Shown here: positions 26,752 through 36,205 of the stretch, one piece after another
Numbering within the stretch: position 1 is the first letter of the stretch
How the letters are laid out: every line of letters starts with the position of its first letter
Assembly (NCBI RefSeq): GCF_000023785.1
Contig: NC_012982.1
Location: 1,426,001-1,490,000, forward strand
DNA from: Hirschia baltica ATCC 49814
Lineage (GTDB): Bacteria > Pseudomonadota > Alphaproteobacteria > Caulobacterales > Hyphomonadaceae
Reading direction: 5' to 3'
DNA length: 64,000 nt
Made by a program: the position numbers and the translations under genes
Notes under the pieces: generated by a model
Database searches by the model: none
What the model was told of the DNA's origin: nothing
Seen by the model: only the letters and a program-made list of their open reading frames with translations

Positions 26752-28803
26752 ATGATGAAGTCCCCTAACGGCCTCATAGAGCTTGAAAAGCCAGGTTATG
26801 AACCGTCGCTTGATGGTTTGCGAGCAATTGCGGTCATGGCTGTGCTTTTATATCATCTCGGTGCAACTGGCCTGCATGGTGGGTTTATTGGGGTCGATGT
26901 CTTTTATATTATCAGTGGTTTTCTGATAACCAGAATATTATTGTCTCAATTTGAACAAGCCAAATTTGATTATACAGAATTTTTGGTTCGCAGATGCCGT
27001 AGATTACTGCCTGCGCTTTTCCTGACGATTGTGTTGACGCTCATTGGGGCTTTTCTTGTGATGAGCCCCAAGCATTTTTCTGAAACCGCTGAATCCGCTG
27101 TGTATTCGTCAGTGTCTTTGGCGAACTGGTATTTTTGGATCGACAGTAGTTATTTTTCTGCTGGAAAACACGTTAGGCCATTATTGCATACATGGTCACT
27201 AGGCGTTGAAGTTCAGTTCTATTTGGCTTGGCCATTGGTGATGGCTCTGGTCTCGTGGATTTTCTATTATAGTCGATGGACTGCGTTCTTTGTAATGGTG
27301 TTTATCGGAGCTGTTAGTTTTTTCGCTTCTGTCTATGTTCAGGACGGCTATCCAAGTGCAGCTTTCTATTTGAGTATTTTTAGGGTTTGGCAGTTCGCGG
27401 CCGGAGGGTGCATTGCCATATTGCTTTTATTGCCCGGAAAAAATGGCGACATTTTCATTTCGGAGAAGCTGCATTGGCTATTTTTTGTTGGTGGTATTGT
27501 GCTGCTGGGCATGTCAATGTTCCTGCTGTCCTCGGATAATTACAATGCTATTCGGGCCGTTTTACCAACGATAGCAACATGTGCTCTGCTTATCGGTATT
27601 CGCACGTCTGCATCACGTGTATTATTGGGAAGTCGACCTTTGGTAAGACTTGGTCAGACATCGTATTCTTTGTATTTGATACATTGGCCGCTCATAATTC
27701 TATACAGATATTGGGCATTTCGTCCCTTAAATGCGTGGGAAATGATTATTCTCGCAGGTGTCTCCATGCTGCTGGCTGAGTTAATGTATCGACTGGTCGA
27801 AGAACGTTTTCGTTTACCTTGGGCGGGGAATCAGAAAGGCGAGGTGCGCTTAGTTGGTTTTGTCGTCTCAAGTATTGTCATGGCAATCGGGTTTTCTGGA
27901 AGCTTGATAGCATATCAGAATGGTTGGAATTGGCGCTTGTCCGAAGCGAGGCAAGAAGCGAATCTTGAAACTCATCTATCAATACATTGTGGTGCAAATT
28001 TTAAATCTCTGGCCGAGACTGCATGTGCTTTTGGTCAACCTAAAAAAGATCCAGACATTGTTGTTATTGGTGATAGCCATGCGTTGGAGTTTGCAAAAGG
28101 GTTTGAGGCTTTGGTTCAAGCCGATGATCTGAGCGCAGTTTTAGTCAGACAATATGGTGTTTTGCCTTTCAAAGGGGTGACAACTTATGGAGGCGAATGG
28201 AAGGTTGGTGATTTTGAAGAAAACCTTACCAGAGTTGCTGACGTGCCTTCTCAGATTGTCGTAATTCATGCTCGGTTTGCGCAATATTGGTGGGGGATTG
28301 ATGCTGAGGGTGAGCCTCCAACACGTATTGGTTTTCAAGATGGCTCACCTGACGGTATTGAGCCTTCTCAGCATGCATTTAGAGTGGGGCTAGATAATAC
28401 TTTGGCGCACTTTAAAAATGCTGGCAGTAAGCTTGTCGTTATTGGTGCTATTCCCTATCCAGGGTTGGATTCTAGTCAATGTATTGTGCGTCCTAGTTAC
28501 CTAATTAGTGAAGACCATTCGGAAAAATCCTGTGAGGGTTTGACGCGAATGGAATCTAAAGAGCGTGCAAGCGCTGTAAATCGTGTTTTGAAAAAACGTG
28601 TTGAACAAGAAGGCCACTTGTTTATTGACCCGACATCTGTGTTCTGTCCAGAAACTCAATCAACCTGTTTGCGCATGTTTGATGGCAAAGTGATTTATCA
28701 TGATAGCAATCACCTAAATGGCGTTGGTGCTAGTATTTTAGCTGATTATGTGTGGGCAATGATCAAGCAGAATTTTGGCGAACCTTTCATGGCGAGCATG
28801 TAA
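26752..28803 (+). CDS. Membrane O-acyltransferase (acyltransferase-3) with C-terminal SGNH domain
   Basis: A 683-residue OafA/YrhL-type protein. The N-terminal ~380 residues hold about ten membrane helices and the family start YEPSLDGLRAIAVMAVLLYH, with GGFIGVDVFYIISGFLIT. The C-terminal ~250 residues form a periplasmic SGNH hydrolase-like domain: block I GDSHALEF at about residue 438 and the Asp/His pair in DSNHLNGVG near residue 650. Such proteins move acyl groups onto surface polysaccharide or cell-wall sugars; the substrate here is unknown. It follows the tRNA-Pro spacer and is probably transcribed alone. Confidence 0.92.
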   Translation: MMKSPNGLIELEKPGYEPSLDGLRAIAVMAVLLYHLGATGLHGGFIGVDVFYIISGFLITRILLSQFEQAKFDYTEFLVRRCRRLLPALFLTIVLTLIGAFLVMSPKHFSETAESAVYSSVSLANWYFWIDSSYFSAGKHVRPLLHTWSLGVEVQFYLAWPLVMALVSWIFYYSRWTAFFVMVFIGAVSFFASVYVQDGYPSAAFYLSIFRVWQFAAGGCIAILLLLPGKNGDIFISEKLHWLFFVGGIVLLGMSMFLLSSDNYNAIRAVLPTIATCALLIGIRTSASRVLLGSRPLVRLGQTSYSLYLIHWPLIILYRYWAFRPLNAWEMIILAGVSMLLAELMYRLVEERFRLPWAGNQKGEVRLVGFVVSSIVMAIGFSGSLIAYQNGWNWRLSEARQEANLETHLSIHCGANFKSLAETACAFGQPKKDPDIVVIGDSHALEFAKGFEALVQADDLSAVLVRQYGVLPFKGVTTYGGEWKVGDFEENLTRVADVPSQIVVIHARFAQYWWGIDAEGEPPTRIGFQDGSPDGIEPSQHAFRVGLDNTLAHFKNAGSKLVVIGAIPYPGLDSSQCIVRPSYLISEDHSEKSCEGLTRMESKERASAVNRVLKKRVEQEGHLFIDPTSVFCPETQSTCLRMFDGKVIYHDSNHLNGVGASILADYVWAMIKQNFGEPFMASM

Positions 28804-28942
28804 ATATTCAAATAAACGGAATAATCTTTAACTAAATTGAGCAGTCTTTATAAAAAGAGCCATTCGTTGAAATGAGATTTTCTGTTGCTCCACTGCGCTT
28901 CAGATGCAATCAGTCTCATCAATTGTTATAGTGGCTGGTGTG

Positions 28943-29560
28943 ATGTTAGATTCTTTACTTTCATTTTTCGAAGCTTATCCTTGGGGCATTTATGCTTGCT
29001 TCTTGATATTGCCATTTATTCAAGAGGATGCAGCTGTTATTGGCTCTGCTGCAGCTGCTGTTACAGGACTGGGGGAACCGTGGTTTCTTGGTGCAGCGAT
29101 AATCACTGGTCTAACTTTTAGTGATTTATGGAAATATTGGGCAGGTCGGGCTGCGGTTTCGCATAAATGGGCAAAAAAATATGCTGATAAACCGACGGTA
29201 AAAAAGGCGCGAGATGGTGTGGTAAACCATTTGGCATCCAGTCTTATGATTGTGCGGTTCATACCTGGAACACGTATTCCTTTTTATGTTGCTTCAGGTT
29301 TTTTTCACGCACCATTTCCAAAATTTGCCTTTTTCATCATTTTTTCTGGCGCGATGTATATCAGTATAACATTCGTATTTTTTTACATTTTTGGCGAGTT
29401 GGCAGGTGAAGATCAAGCTCATAAATGGTTGCCAGTCATTGCTATAGCATTGGTGTCAGTATTAGTGATTATTCAGGTCGTGAGACGCAAACTGGCTCGG
29501 GAAAAGGCGATGGATGTGCAACCTTTTAACAAGAGTGAAGGCGATGAACCAGCCGAATAA
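28943..29560 (+). CDS. DedA family membrane protein
   Basis: About 205 residues from ATG 28943 (28904 is an alternative; neither has a strong ribosome site). The DedA/SNARE-associated core is visible: a membrane start near PFIQEDAAVIGSAAAAV, the conserved Arg segment IVRFIPGTRIPFYVASG, and C-terminal helices. DedA proteins are inner-membrane proteins now linked to lipid-carrier (undecaprenyl phosphate) or phospholipid flipping. It overlaps the next small gene by 17 bp. Confidence 0.88.
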   Translation: MLDSLLSFFEAYPWGIYACFLILPFIQEDAAVIGSAAAAVTGLGEPWFLGAAIITGLTFSDLWKYWAGRAAVSHKWAKKYADKPTVKKARDGVVNHLASSLMIVRFIPGTRIPFYVASGFFHAPFPKFAFFIIFSGAMYISITFVFFYIFGELAGEDQAHKWLPVIAIALVSVLVIIQVVRRKLAREKAMDVQPFNKSEGDEPAE

Positions 29561-29735
29561 ATTCCAATTTGACCCTGTTCAAGAAGGATTTGTTGGTGTC
29601 GCGATGGGCGCCCTTCTAGGTTTTATGCTGTTTCTATTTAATATAATCAGCCCGCCAGCCATACTAGGGGTCGCAGCTGGCGTTGGGATTGGAAGTTGGT
29701 TGAACGCACGACGACGTAAAAATCAGGATAAGTAG
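29544..29735 (+). CDS. Small two-helix membrane protein
   Basis: A 63-residue protein (ATG 29544, with GAAGG upstream, inside the dedA end). Two hydrophobic segments (EGFVGVAMGALLGFMLFLF and PPAILGVAAGVGIGSWL) are followed by a basic tail ARRRKNQDK. The Gly-rich helices suggest a glycine-zipper-like membrane protein. Function unknown; coupling with dedA suggests a joint role. Confidence 0.6.
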   Translation: MNQPNKFQFDPVQEGFVGVAMGALLGFMLFLFNIISPPAILGVAAGVGIGSWLNARRRKNQDK

Positions 29736-29758
29736 TGATGTTATTGAAACGGTCAGCC

Positions 29759-30088
29759 TTAGACTGAAAAACTGGTGCCGCACCCACAAGATGCCGTTGC
29801 ATTGGGGTTGTTTATTTTAAATGACGAACCGATAAGTTCATTTACGAAATCTATTTCACATCCTTCAAGGAATGGGATGCTCGTTTCATCAATAACGACT
29901 TTGGCATCATCGCGTTCGAATACGATATCATCTTCATTTGTTTCATTTGCAAAATCGAAAGTGTATGAAAAACCTGAACATCCACCGCCAAGTACGCCTA
30001 TACGGAGCATGGACGCATTTCCATTATCCTTTAGGATAAATTTAATGCGATCGGCAGCTGAAGCAGTAATGGTGACTTTATCTTGCAT
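29759..30088 (-). CDS. erpA: Iron-sulfur cluster insertion protein ErpA
   Basis: About 109 residues from ATG 30088. A-type carrier of Fe-S clusters (HesB/IscA family). The three cluster cysteines are in GGGCSGFSYTF and in the C-terminal CGCGTSFSV. It hands 2Fe-2S/4Fe-4S clusters to apo-proteins in the cytoplasm. It diverges from dgt, the usual neighbour in Alphaproteobacteria. Confidence 0.93.
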   Translation of the reverse strand: MQDKVTITASAADRIKFILKDNGNASMLRIGVLGGGCSGFSYTFDFANETNEDDIVFERDDAKVVIDETSIPFLEGCEIDFVNELIGSSFKINNPNATASCGCGTSFSV

Positions 30089-30209
30089 AATTGTAACTAA
30101 ACCCAATCAATAAACTTGGCGTTATTAATCTTATGATTATAAACCGCCACTTATGAGATATGTAATATCAGCGGGTCGAAATTAAAAGCTTTTCTGGAAA
30201 TCAAACTTA

Positions 30210-31400
30210 ATGGTTGAAACATTTGTACCCCCCCAGCGTTCCATATATGCAAGTGATCCGCTGCAAACGCGTGGGCGTGCACATGAAGAAGCGCCTTCGG
30301 CGACGCGCACTTGTTTTCAGCGTGACAGAGATCGCATCATTCATTCGTCTGCATTTAGACGCTTAAAACAGAAGACGCAGGTTTTCGTGGCGCATGAAGG
30401 TGATTTTTACCGCACGCGTTTGACGCATTCGTTGGAGGTCGCGCAAATTGCACGTTCTGTCGCGCGAACTTTGGGCCTAGATGAGGATCTTGCTGAAGCT
30501 TTGGCCCTTTCCCATGATATTGGTCATCCACCTTTTGGGCATGCGGGAGAGGATGAACTTGATGCGTGTATGCAAGAATATAATGGCTTTGATCACAATG
30601 CCCAGACACTGCGTGTTGTGACGAAACTAGAAAAACGATATCCGACATTTGATGGCTTAAATCTGAGTTGGGAAACGCTTGAAGGTCTGGTTAAACACAA
30701 TGGTCCTGTTCTAACTGATGGCAAATCTATAGACACGCTTCCTCAGGCTTTTTTGGATTATCCTCAACTAGAAAATCTCGAGCTTCACACTTTTGCAGGA
30801 CCAGAAGCACAAGTCGCAGCGCTTGCAGACGATATTGCCTATAATAATCACGATATAGATGATGGAATTGCTGCTGGCCTATTTACAGTAGATGAGATTT
30901 GCGAAGTTCCCCTTGTTGGCGATGTGTTTAAAGGTGTTCGCAAAGAATATGCTTTTCTCGATGAGAAGCTGATAGTCGCTGAAGCTGTGCGGCGTTTAAT
31001 CGGTATTTGGGTTGATGATCTTGTCAAAGAATCACGCCGGCGTTTGAAAAAGCACAACCCTCAAAGCGCGGAAGATATCAGAAATCTGGACGAGCCAGTT
31101 ATTGCTTTCTCCAAACGTCTTGATGATAAGCAGCGTGTTTTGCGCGCATTCCTATATGAGCGGATGTATAAACACTTCAAAGTCAATCGTATGCGCTCAC
31201 AGGCAAGGCGCATTTTGAAGGAATTGTTTGAGTTGTTTAATCGCGAACCAAACACATTGCCGCCCCCATGGAGGCAGGATGCAGAGCAGACGTCAGGCGA
31301 TCGCCGTGCGAGAATAGTTTGTGATTATATTGCAGGCATGACCGATAATTATGCGATTGAAGAACACAGGCGGTTGTTTAACCTAGATTCAATGATCTGA
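30210..31400 (+). CDS. dgt: Deoxyguanosinetriphosphate triphosphohydrolase-like protein
   Basis: A 396-residue HD-domain dNTPase. Family start [15 protein letters not shown] and [20 protein letters not shown]; the HD metal site is [12 protein letters not shown] and [15 protein letters not shown]. It removes triphosphate from dNTPs, probably balancing pools. It diverges from erpA; its length fits the type-2 Dgt subfamily. About 140 bp separate it from the SPOR gene. Confidence 0.94.
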   Translation: MVETFVPPQRSIYASDPLQTRGRAHEEAPSATRTCFQRDRDRIIHSSAFRRLKQKTQVFVAHEGDFYRTRLTHSLEVAQIARSVARTLGLDEDLAEALALSHDIGHPPFGHAGEDELDACMQEYNGFDHNAQTLRVVTKLEKRYPTFDGLNLSWETLEGLVKHNGPVLTDGKSIDTLPQAFLDYPQLENLELHTFAGPEAQVAALADDIAYNNHDIDDGIAAGLFTVDEICEVPLVGDVFKGVRKEYAFLDEKLIVAEAVRRLIGIWVDDLVKESRRRLKKHNPQSAEDIRNLDEPVIAFSKRLDDKQRVLRAFLYERMYKHFKVNRMRSQARRILKELFELFNREPNTLPPPWRQDAEQTSGDRRARIVCDYIAGMTDNYAIEEHRRLFNLDSMI

Positions 31401-31543
31401 TCTTTGCCAAGTCGGAGAAGAATTTATTTGATCTGGTTTAGGTCGCATAAACCATATTTGCTTAAACTGGATATTAAAGATTGAAATTTTGACCGATTGG
31501 AAAAGCGACGCGTCAAAAAAACGTATCCTTGCAGGCATTTGAA

Positions 31544-32479
31544 ATGACAGACCGTAGACCCAACCAAACAAAGAATGATAATATGGCATTTGCCGTTTTG
31601 CCTGACGAAAACGGTGGCTATGAGATGCCGAACGAGAATAATCGTGGCCCACTGATATTGGCCATGACGTTAGGGGTGATAGCTGTTTTTGGTGTCGTGG
31701 TTTGGAACGCCTATAAACAGGGTGTACGCCATTCCGATAGCACAGCATTGCCGCAGATTGCATCTGAAGGTGCTTTTAAAATGCGTCCTTTAGATCCTGG
31801 CGGAAATGCAGATAGAAATACAGATATTAGGGTGCTTGATCAGGTCGGTGGAGATGCCCGTGCCGAAACAGATATTGCAGAAATGTCTGTGCGTGAAGAA
31901 CCTGTTCCTGTTCTTGAGAATGTCGCCATTGATGCTAATCAGGCAAATGGGTTGGCTTCAAAATCTATTTCTCCAAGCATGCCCGAGGTAAGACGTGCGC
32001 AGCCTCAGACGCGTCAACTTGGTGAAAGCGGAAAACCTGTTGATTTGCGTCCTGGTTCAAAACCAGCTGGTTCAACCGTCATAACGGAAGAAATTAAACC
32101 TGCACCTGTCGTCAAGAAACCAGCTGAACCATCATCAGCCGATATAAATATCACGCCTATTCAGCAACCAAAACCACGTGTTGTTCCGCCTAAACCGGCA
32201 AGTGTCTCACATCAATTTGCGGTAGATGGCGGCTTTGTTGTGCAGCTGGCAGCGGTTAAAACCGTCGATGCAGTCGACGATGTTTGGAAAAATGCAGGAA
32301 AAAAAGCCCCAAATCTCTTTGAAAACGCACAGAGACACGTTCAGACCGTTGACCTTGGGCCCAAGGGGGTGTGGCATCGTGTACAAGCCGGCAGCTTTGA
32401 TTCTCGTGCAGATGCGAATGTCTTCTGTAAAGCCTTCAAAGCGAGCGGGGGAGATTGTATTGTTGCAGAGAAAAAATGA
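31544..32479 (+). CDS. SPOR domain-containing membrane protein
   Basis: About 311 residues from ATG 31544. A cytoplasmic N-terminus of ~35 residues, one membrane helix (GPLILAMTLGVIAVFGVVVW), a long Pro/Lys-rich low-complexity periplasmic linker, and a C-terminal SPOR domain (GGFVVQLAAVKTVDAVDDVW to the end). SPOR domains bind denuded glycans of septal peptidoglycan, so it is likely a division-site protein. It overlaps nagZ by 4 bp (ATGA), an alphaproteobacterial cluster leading to scpAB. Confidence 0.9.
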   Translation: MTDRRPNQTKNDNMAFAVLPDENGGYEMPNENNRGPLILAMTLGVIAVFGVVVWNAYKQGVRHSDSTALPQIASEGAFKMRPLDPGGNADRNTDIRVLDQVGGDARAETDIAEMSVREEPVPVLENVAIDANQANGLASKSISPSMPEVRRAQPQTRQLGESGKPVDLRPGSKPAGSTVITEEIKPAPVVKKPAEPSSADINITPIQQPKPRVVPPKPASVSHQFAVDGGFVVQLAAVKTVDAVDDVWKNAGKKAPNLFENAQRHVQTVDLGPKGVWHRVQAGSFDSRADANVFCKAFKASGGDCIVAEKK

Positions 32480-33552
32480 GCGCACCCAAAGCATGCATTC
32501 TGAGTGTTTCCGGACCTGAACTTCTGGATGAAGAAGCTATCTTTTTAGCACAGCATAACCCGTGGGGAATTATTCTCATGGGTCGCTCTGTTAAATCAAG
32601 AAAGCAAGTACGTGCGCTTGTGGATGCAATTTGGTCTGCTCTGGGGCGGCCTTGTCTTGTTTTTATAGATCAGGAAGGCGGCAGAGTTCGCCGTATGCGC
32701 CCACCTGAGTGGCCGGAATTTCCTGCCGGTGAAGCATATGCAAGACTGTACCAAAAATCGCCTGAGCTGGGTAAAGAAGCTGCTTGGCTTGGTCACAGAT
32801 TGATGGCCGCTGAACTTCAGCCTCTAGGTATATTTGCCGATTGTGCGCCAATTTTAGATTTATTGCATCATGATGCGCATGATATTGTTGGAGATCGTGC
32901 TTTTGGATCTTCGCCGCAACAAGTGGCTGAAATTGGCTCTGCTGCTATTAAAGGACTCATGGATGGCGGTGTTGCGAGCGTTATAAAACACATACCCGGA
33001 CATGGCCGCGCGAAACAAGATAGTCATGAAGCACTTCCTGTTGTTGATGCCAGTGCCGAAGAATTAGAGAAAGATTTTGCGCCCTTCGCTGCATTAAGTG
33101 ATGCCCCCATGGCAATGACTGCTCACATTGCGTATCAGGCATTTGACCCAGATGTTGCTGCAACAATCTCAACAAAAGTTATTCGAGATGTCATTCGTGG
33201 ACGTATAGGTTTTGATGGTCTTTTAATGGGTGATGATCTTGGCATGAAAGCGCTTGGTGGCACTTTAGAAAGCCGTGCAAGAGCAAGTTTTGATGCTGGG
33301 TGCGATATCGCGCTTCATTGTGCTGGTTTTGAAAAAGACCCTGATGCTATTTTGATGCAGATGAGGCAAGTGGCTTCTGCCTGTCCGCGCTTAGTCGGGC
33401 GGTCAGAAGAAAGAGCGAAAATCGCCGAAGATGCAACATTGCACCGTCAGCCATTTGATATTGATGCAGGACGGCGACGCTTTGATGATTTGCTTGGGCA
33501 AATATCGCTTCACGAGGTCGGAGAAGATCCAACTGGTCGGGCGATGGCTTAA
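32476..33552 (+). CDS. nagZ: Beta-N-acetylhexosaminidase NagZ
   Basis: A 358-residue glycoside hydrolase family 3 enzyme that removes N-acetylglucosamine from muropeptides in peptidoglycan recycling. The family motif KHIPGHGRAKQDSHE (residue ~170 on) holds the His general acid/base region, and the nucleophile Asp is in LLMGDDLGMKAL. No signal peptide: cytoplasmic. The start ATG overlaps the SPOR stop, and the stop overlaps the scpA start by one base (TAATG). Confidence 0.95.
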   Translation: MSAPKACILSVSGPELLDEEAIFLAQHNPWGIILMGRSVKSRKQVRALVDAIWSALGRPCLVFIDQEGGRVRRMRPPEWPEFPAGEAYARLYQKSPELGKEAAWLGHRLMAAELQPLGIFADCAPILDLLHHDAHDIVGDRAFGSSPQQVAEIGSAAIKGLMDGGVASVIKHIPGHGRAKQDSHEALPVVDASAEELEKDFAPFAALSDAPMAMTAHIAYQAFDPDVAATISTKVIRDVIRGRIGFDGLLMGDDLGMKALGGTLESRARASFDAGCDIALHCAGFEKDPDAILMQMRQVASACPRLVGRSEERAKIAEDATLHRQPFDIDAGRRRFDDLLGQISLHEVGEDPTGRAMA

Positions 33553-34370
33553 TGCAGCTCGCTCAGGATCAACACTTGAGAGATGCTTCGCGCAAAGTAG
33601 AAGATGCAGCGCCAGAAGATGTTTTTACGGTCGATATTCATGGCTATGAAGGTCCACTGCATTTATTGTTAGAATTGTCCCGCCGTCAGAAAGTTGATTT
33701 GCTTCAAGTTTCTATTTTGCAATTGGCAGAACAATTTCTCGAATTTATCTTAGAAGCGAAGAGCCATCGCATAGAACTGGCTGCCGATTATCTACTTATG
33801 GCTTCGTGGTTAGCCTATCTGAAATCCAAACTTCTATTGCCCAAATTGGATGAAAAATCCGAATTAGAACCTGAAGCAGGTGCGATGGCGCGCCGATTAT
33901 CATTTCGGATCGCTAGGCTAGAGGCTATGCGCAATGCATCCACTGAATTAAATGCGCTTAATATCACAGGGCGGGATGTTTTTGTGAGAGGTATGCCTGA
34001 GCGCGTTCGGATCAATAAAAAAGTCACTTACGATGCCAGCATTTATGATTTGATGAAGGCGTTTGGAAATATTCAATCTCGAAAAACCCGGGTGCGCTCA
34101 CATATTGTTCGCCGACAACCCGTGCTCGCTTTGGAAAGCGCACGCAAATCGTTGAAAAAAATTGTGCCCCAACTAGACGACTGGGCAAGAATTCAAGGTC
34201 TGAGCGCGCCTAGTGGCGAACCCGATGAAACGCCTAGAAAATCTATAACAGCGAGCTATTTTGCTGCAGCCCTTGAGCTAACCCGTGACCGCGCAGTTGA
34301 TATGAGGCAGGATGCCGCCTTGTCTGATGTGTATGTCAGGCGGGCACAAGCCGAGAATAAAGCTTCTTAA
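33552..34370 (+). CDS. scpA: Segregation and condensation protein A
   Basis: A 272-residue kleisin subunit that with ScpB and SMC condenses the chromosome. N-terminal domain YEGPLHLLLELSRRQKVDLLQ and LAADYLLMASWLAYLKSKLLLP are the signature; a C-terminal winged helix follows. It starts on the last base of nagZ and is 14 bp before scpB. Confidence 0.96.
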   Translation: MQLAQDQHLRDASRKVEDAAPEDVFTVDIHGYEGPLHLLLELSRRQKVDLLQVSILQLAEQFLEFILEAKSHRIELAADYLLMASWLAYLKSKLLLPKLDEKSELEPEAGAMARRLSFRIARLEAMRNASTELNALNITGRDVFVRGMPERVRINKKVTYDASIYDLMKAFGNIQSRKTRVRSHIVRRQPVLALESARKSLKKIVPQLDDWARIQGLSAPSGEPDETPRKSITASYFAAALELTRDRAVDMRQDAALSDVYVRRAQAENKAS

Positions 34371-34384
34371 ATTGCGGAACAGAT

Positions 34385-35275
34385 ATGACAGATAAATCAG
34401 ATCCCGAAGAAATCCGCAAAGTTGTAGCGGCTCTGTCGCGTCAGCAAAAACAAAAGCCTCCAAAACAAAAAATGCCCATCGCTGAAAATACCGATGGCGA
34501 TCAGGATGCCGATATTCCGATGGAAGTGGCTCATGCAATACTGGGAAATGATATCTACAAAGTGATCGAAAGGGATGGTGATGCCGAAAGTGATCATTCT
34601 GATCCAGTAGAAATCGGCATTGATGCGCTTCGACGTGCAGAGGCGATATTGTTTGCCACAACCATTCCTATTGCAGCAGGTGAATTAGTCGAAATGCTGC
34701 CTCCAGGAGTTGATGTCGCTGATATTCTCATGCAATTACAAAAAACCTATGCAGGGCGAGGCATCCAATTGATGGAGATTGCGGGGGGGTGGCGTTTTCA
34801 AACTGCGCCTGATCTCGCATTTTTGTTTGAAGAAACACGAGAAGAAGAAAAAAAGCTCTCAAAAGCTGCTATGGAGACCTTGTCTATCATCGCTTATTGT
34901 CAGCCGTGCACACGCGCTGAAATTGAGGATGTTCGCGGCGTGGCGGTGTCCAAAGGCACGCTGGATGTATTGCTGGAAATGGATTGGATCAAGCTACGCG
35001 GACGACGAAAAACGCCCGGGCGACCAGTCGTATATGGCACAACTAATGCCTTCCTTGAACATTTTGGAATTGATGGATTGGATTCTCTTCCCGGACGCGA
35101 GGAGATGAAAGCTGCTGGGTTATTATCTGCCAATATCCCCGATGATTTTGATATGCCGCGCCCTAGCGAGTCTGAAGCCGATGAAGATTTGCTTGAAATC
35201 ATCGACTCAATTGAAGATGGTTTGACTGAACCAGCGGAATTTCATACAGATTTTTCCAAAGAAGATGATCAATAA
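34385..35275 (+). CDS. scpB: Segregation and condensation protein B
   Basis: A 296-residue ScpB, longer than the ~190-220 of many family members, because of a charged ~75-residue N-terminal extension and an acidic C-terminal tail. The two winged-helix domains are seen in ALRRAEAILFATTIPIAAGEL and KAAMETLSIIAYCQPCTRAEI, with RGRRKTPGRPVVYGTT. It dimerises and binds ScpA. Extensions of this sort are common in Alphaproteobacteria. Confidence 0.95.
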   Translation: MTDKSDPEEIRKVVAALSRQQKQKPPKQKMPIAENTDGDQDADIPMEVAHAILGNDIYKVIERDGDAESDHSDPVEIGIDALRRAEAILFATTIPIAAGELVEMLPPGVDVADILMQLQKTYAGRGIQLMEIAGGWRFQTAPDLAFLFEETREEEKKLSKAAMETLSIIAYCQPCTRAEIEDVRGVAVSKGTLDVLLEMDWIKLRGRRKTPGRPVVYGTTNAFLEHFGIDGLDSLPGREEMKAAGLLSANIPDDFDMPRPSESEADEDLLEIIDSIEDGLTEPAEFHTDFSKEDDQ

Positions 35276-35395
35276 TCAACTCATTTGCTCAATAAAACAG
35301 AAATGTGTTCTGTGATTGTTTGCGGCGGGGGCTGATTTAAATTAGGTATTGGTCTAGGGAATACGACGAAGTTGCAGAATGTAGGAGTTTGAGCA

Positions 35396-35641
35396 ATGTT
35401 TGGTCTTGGTGGAGCTGGTCCTTTCCAGTTGATAATTGTACTCGTAATAGCTCTGCTAGTGTTTGGTGGTCGAGGTAAAATCTCCTCAATCATGGGCGAT
35501 CTTGCCAACGGCATGAAGAGTTTCCGTCAAGGTTTGAAGGATGATGAAGAGAGTAAGGAGCCTGCTCCAAAATCTCCCAAAGCGCTTGAAGACGGCGAAA
35601 CAATAAACATCACGCCCAAAAAAGATAAAACAGAAGTTTAA
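35396..35641 (+). CDS. tatA: Twin-arginine translocase subunit TatA
   Basis: An 81-residue TatA: a short N-terminal membrane helix (PFQLIIVLVIALLVFGGRGK), a hinge and an amphipathic helix (SSIMGDLANGMKSFRQGL), then a charged tail. It forms the pore component for export of folded proteins. GGAG lies 8 bases before the ATG. It begins tatABC, 120 bp after scpB. Confidence 0.95.
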   Translation: MFGLGGAGPFQLIIVLVIALLVFGGRGKISSIMGDLANGMKSFRQGLKDDEESKEPAPKSPKALEDGETINITPKKDKTEV

Positions 35642-35725
35642 TATTGAGTGGCGATATCATTTGGCCGTAGTGCCGATGATCAGGGCAGGTGCTTTTTCTT
35701 GCTCGCCTATGGAGTAGTTGCGTAA

Positions 35726-36205
35726 ATGATTCCGCAAATCGGCTTTTCGGAAATGTTGTTATTAGGCATTCTAGCGCTCGTAGTTGTCGGGCCGAAAGAT
35801 TTGCCGTTGATGATGCGCAAGTTCGGACGCTTTACCGGTAAGCTTCGTATGATGGCATTTGAATTCAGACAGAGCTTTGATGAATTGGGACGTCAGGCCG
35901 AGCTAGATGAACTTCGTAAAGAAGTTGAGGCGCTCAAAAAAGAGTCCGGCCTTGATGACATGCAAAAAGAGTTTGAACAGACTGACGCTGACATTGCAAA
36001 AGATGCCGGTGAAGCTGTCAATAAAATGAAATCCGACTTTGAAAAGACCAATGCTGAAGCAGAAATAGCCCCACCAGAAAAAACCAAAACTGAGGCTATA
36101 GAATCTGAGGTCTCCGAAACTGATGCTTTAAAAGCTAAAAAAATCCTCGAAGATCAGTCGATTCAAACTGATTCAAAAAAGATCGGTGATAAAGCCACAT
36201 CATGA
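35726..36205 (+). CDS. tatB: Twin-arginine translocase subunit TatB
   Basis: A 159-residue TatB. N-terminal helix MIPQIGFSEMLLLGILALVV with the conserved GPKDLP hinge, an amphipathic helix, and a long charged, helical cytoplasmic tail. It receives Tat substrates with TatC. Its stop overlaps the tatC start by 4 bp. Confidence 0.95.
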   Translation: MIPQIGFSEMLLLGILALVVVGPKDLPLMMRKFGRFTGKLRMMAFEFRQSFDELGRQAELDELRKEVEALKKESGLDDMQKEFEQTDADIAKDAGEAVNKMKSDFEKTNAEAEIAPPEKTKTEAIESEVSETDALKAKKILEDQSIQTDSKKIGDKATS

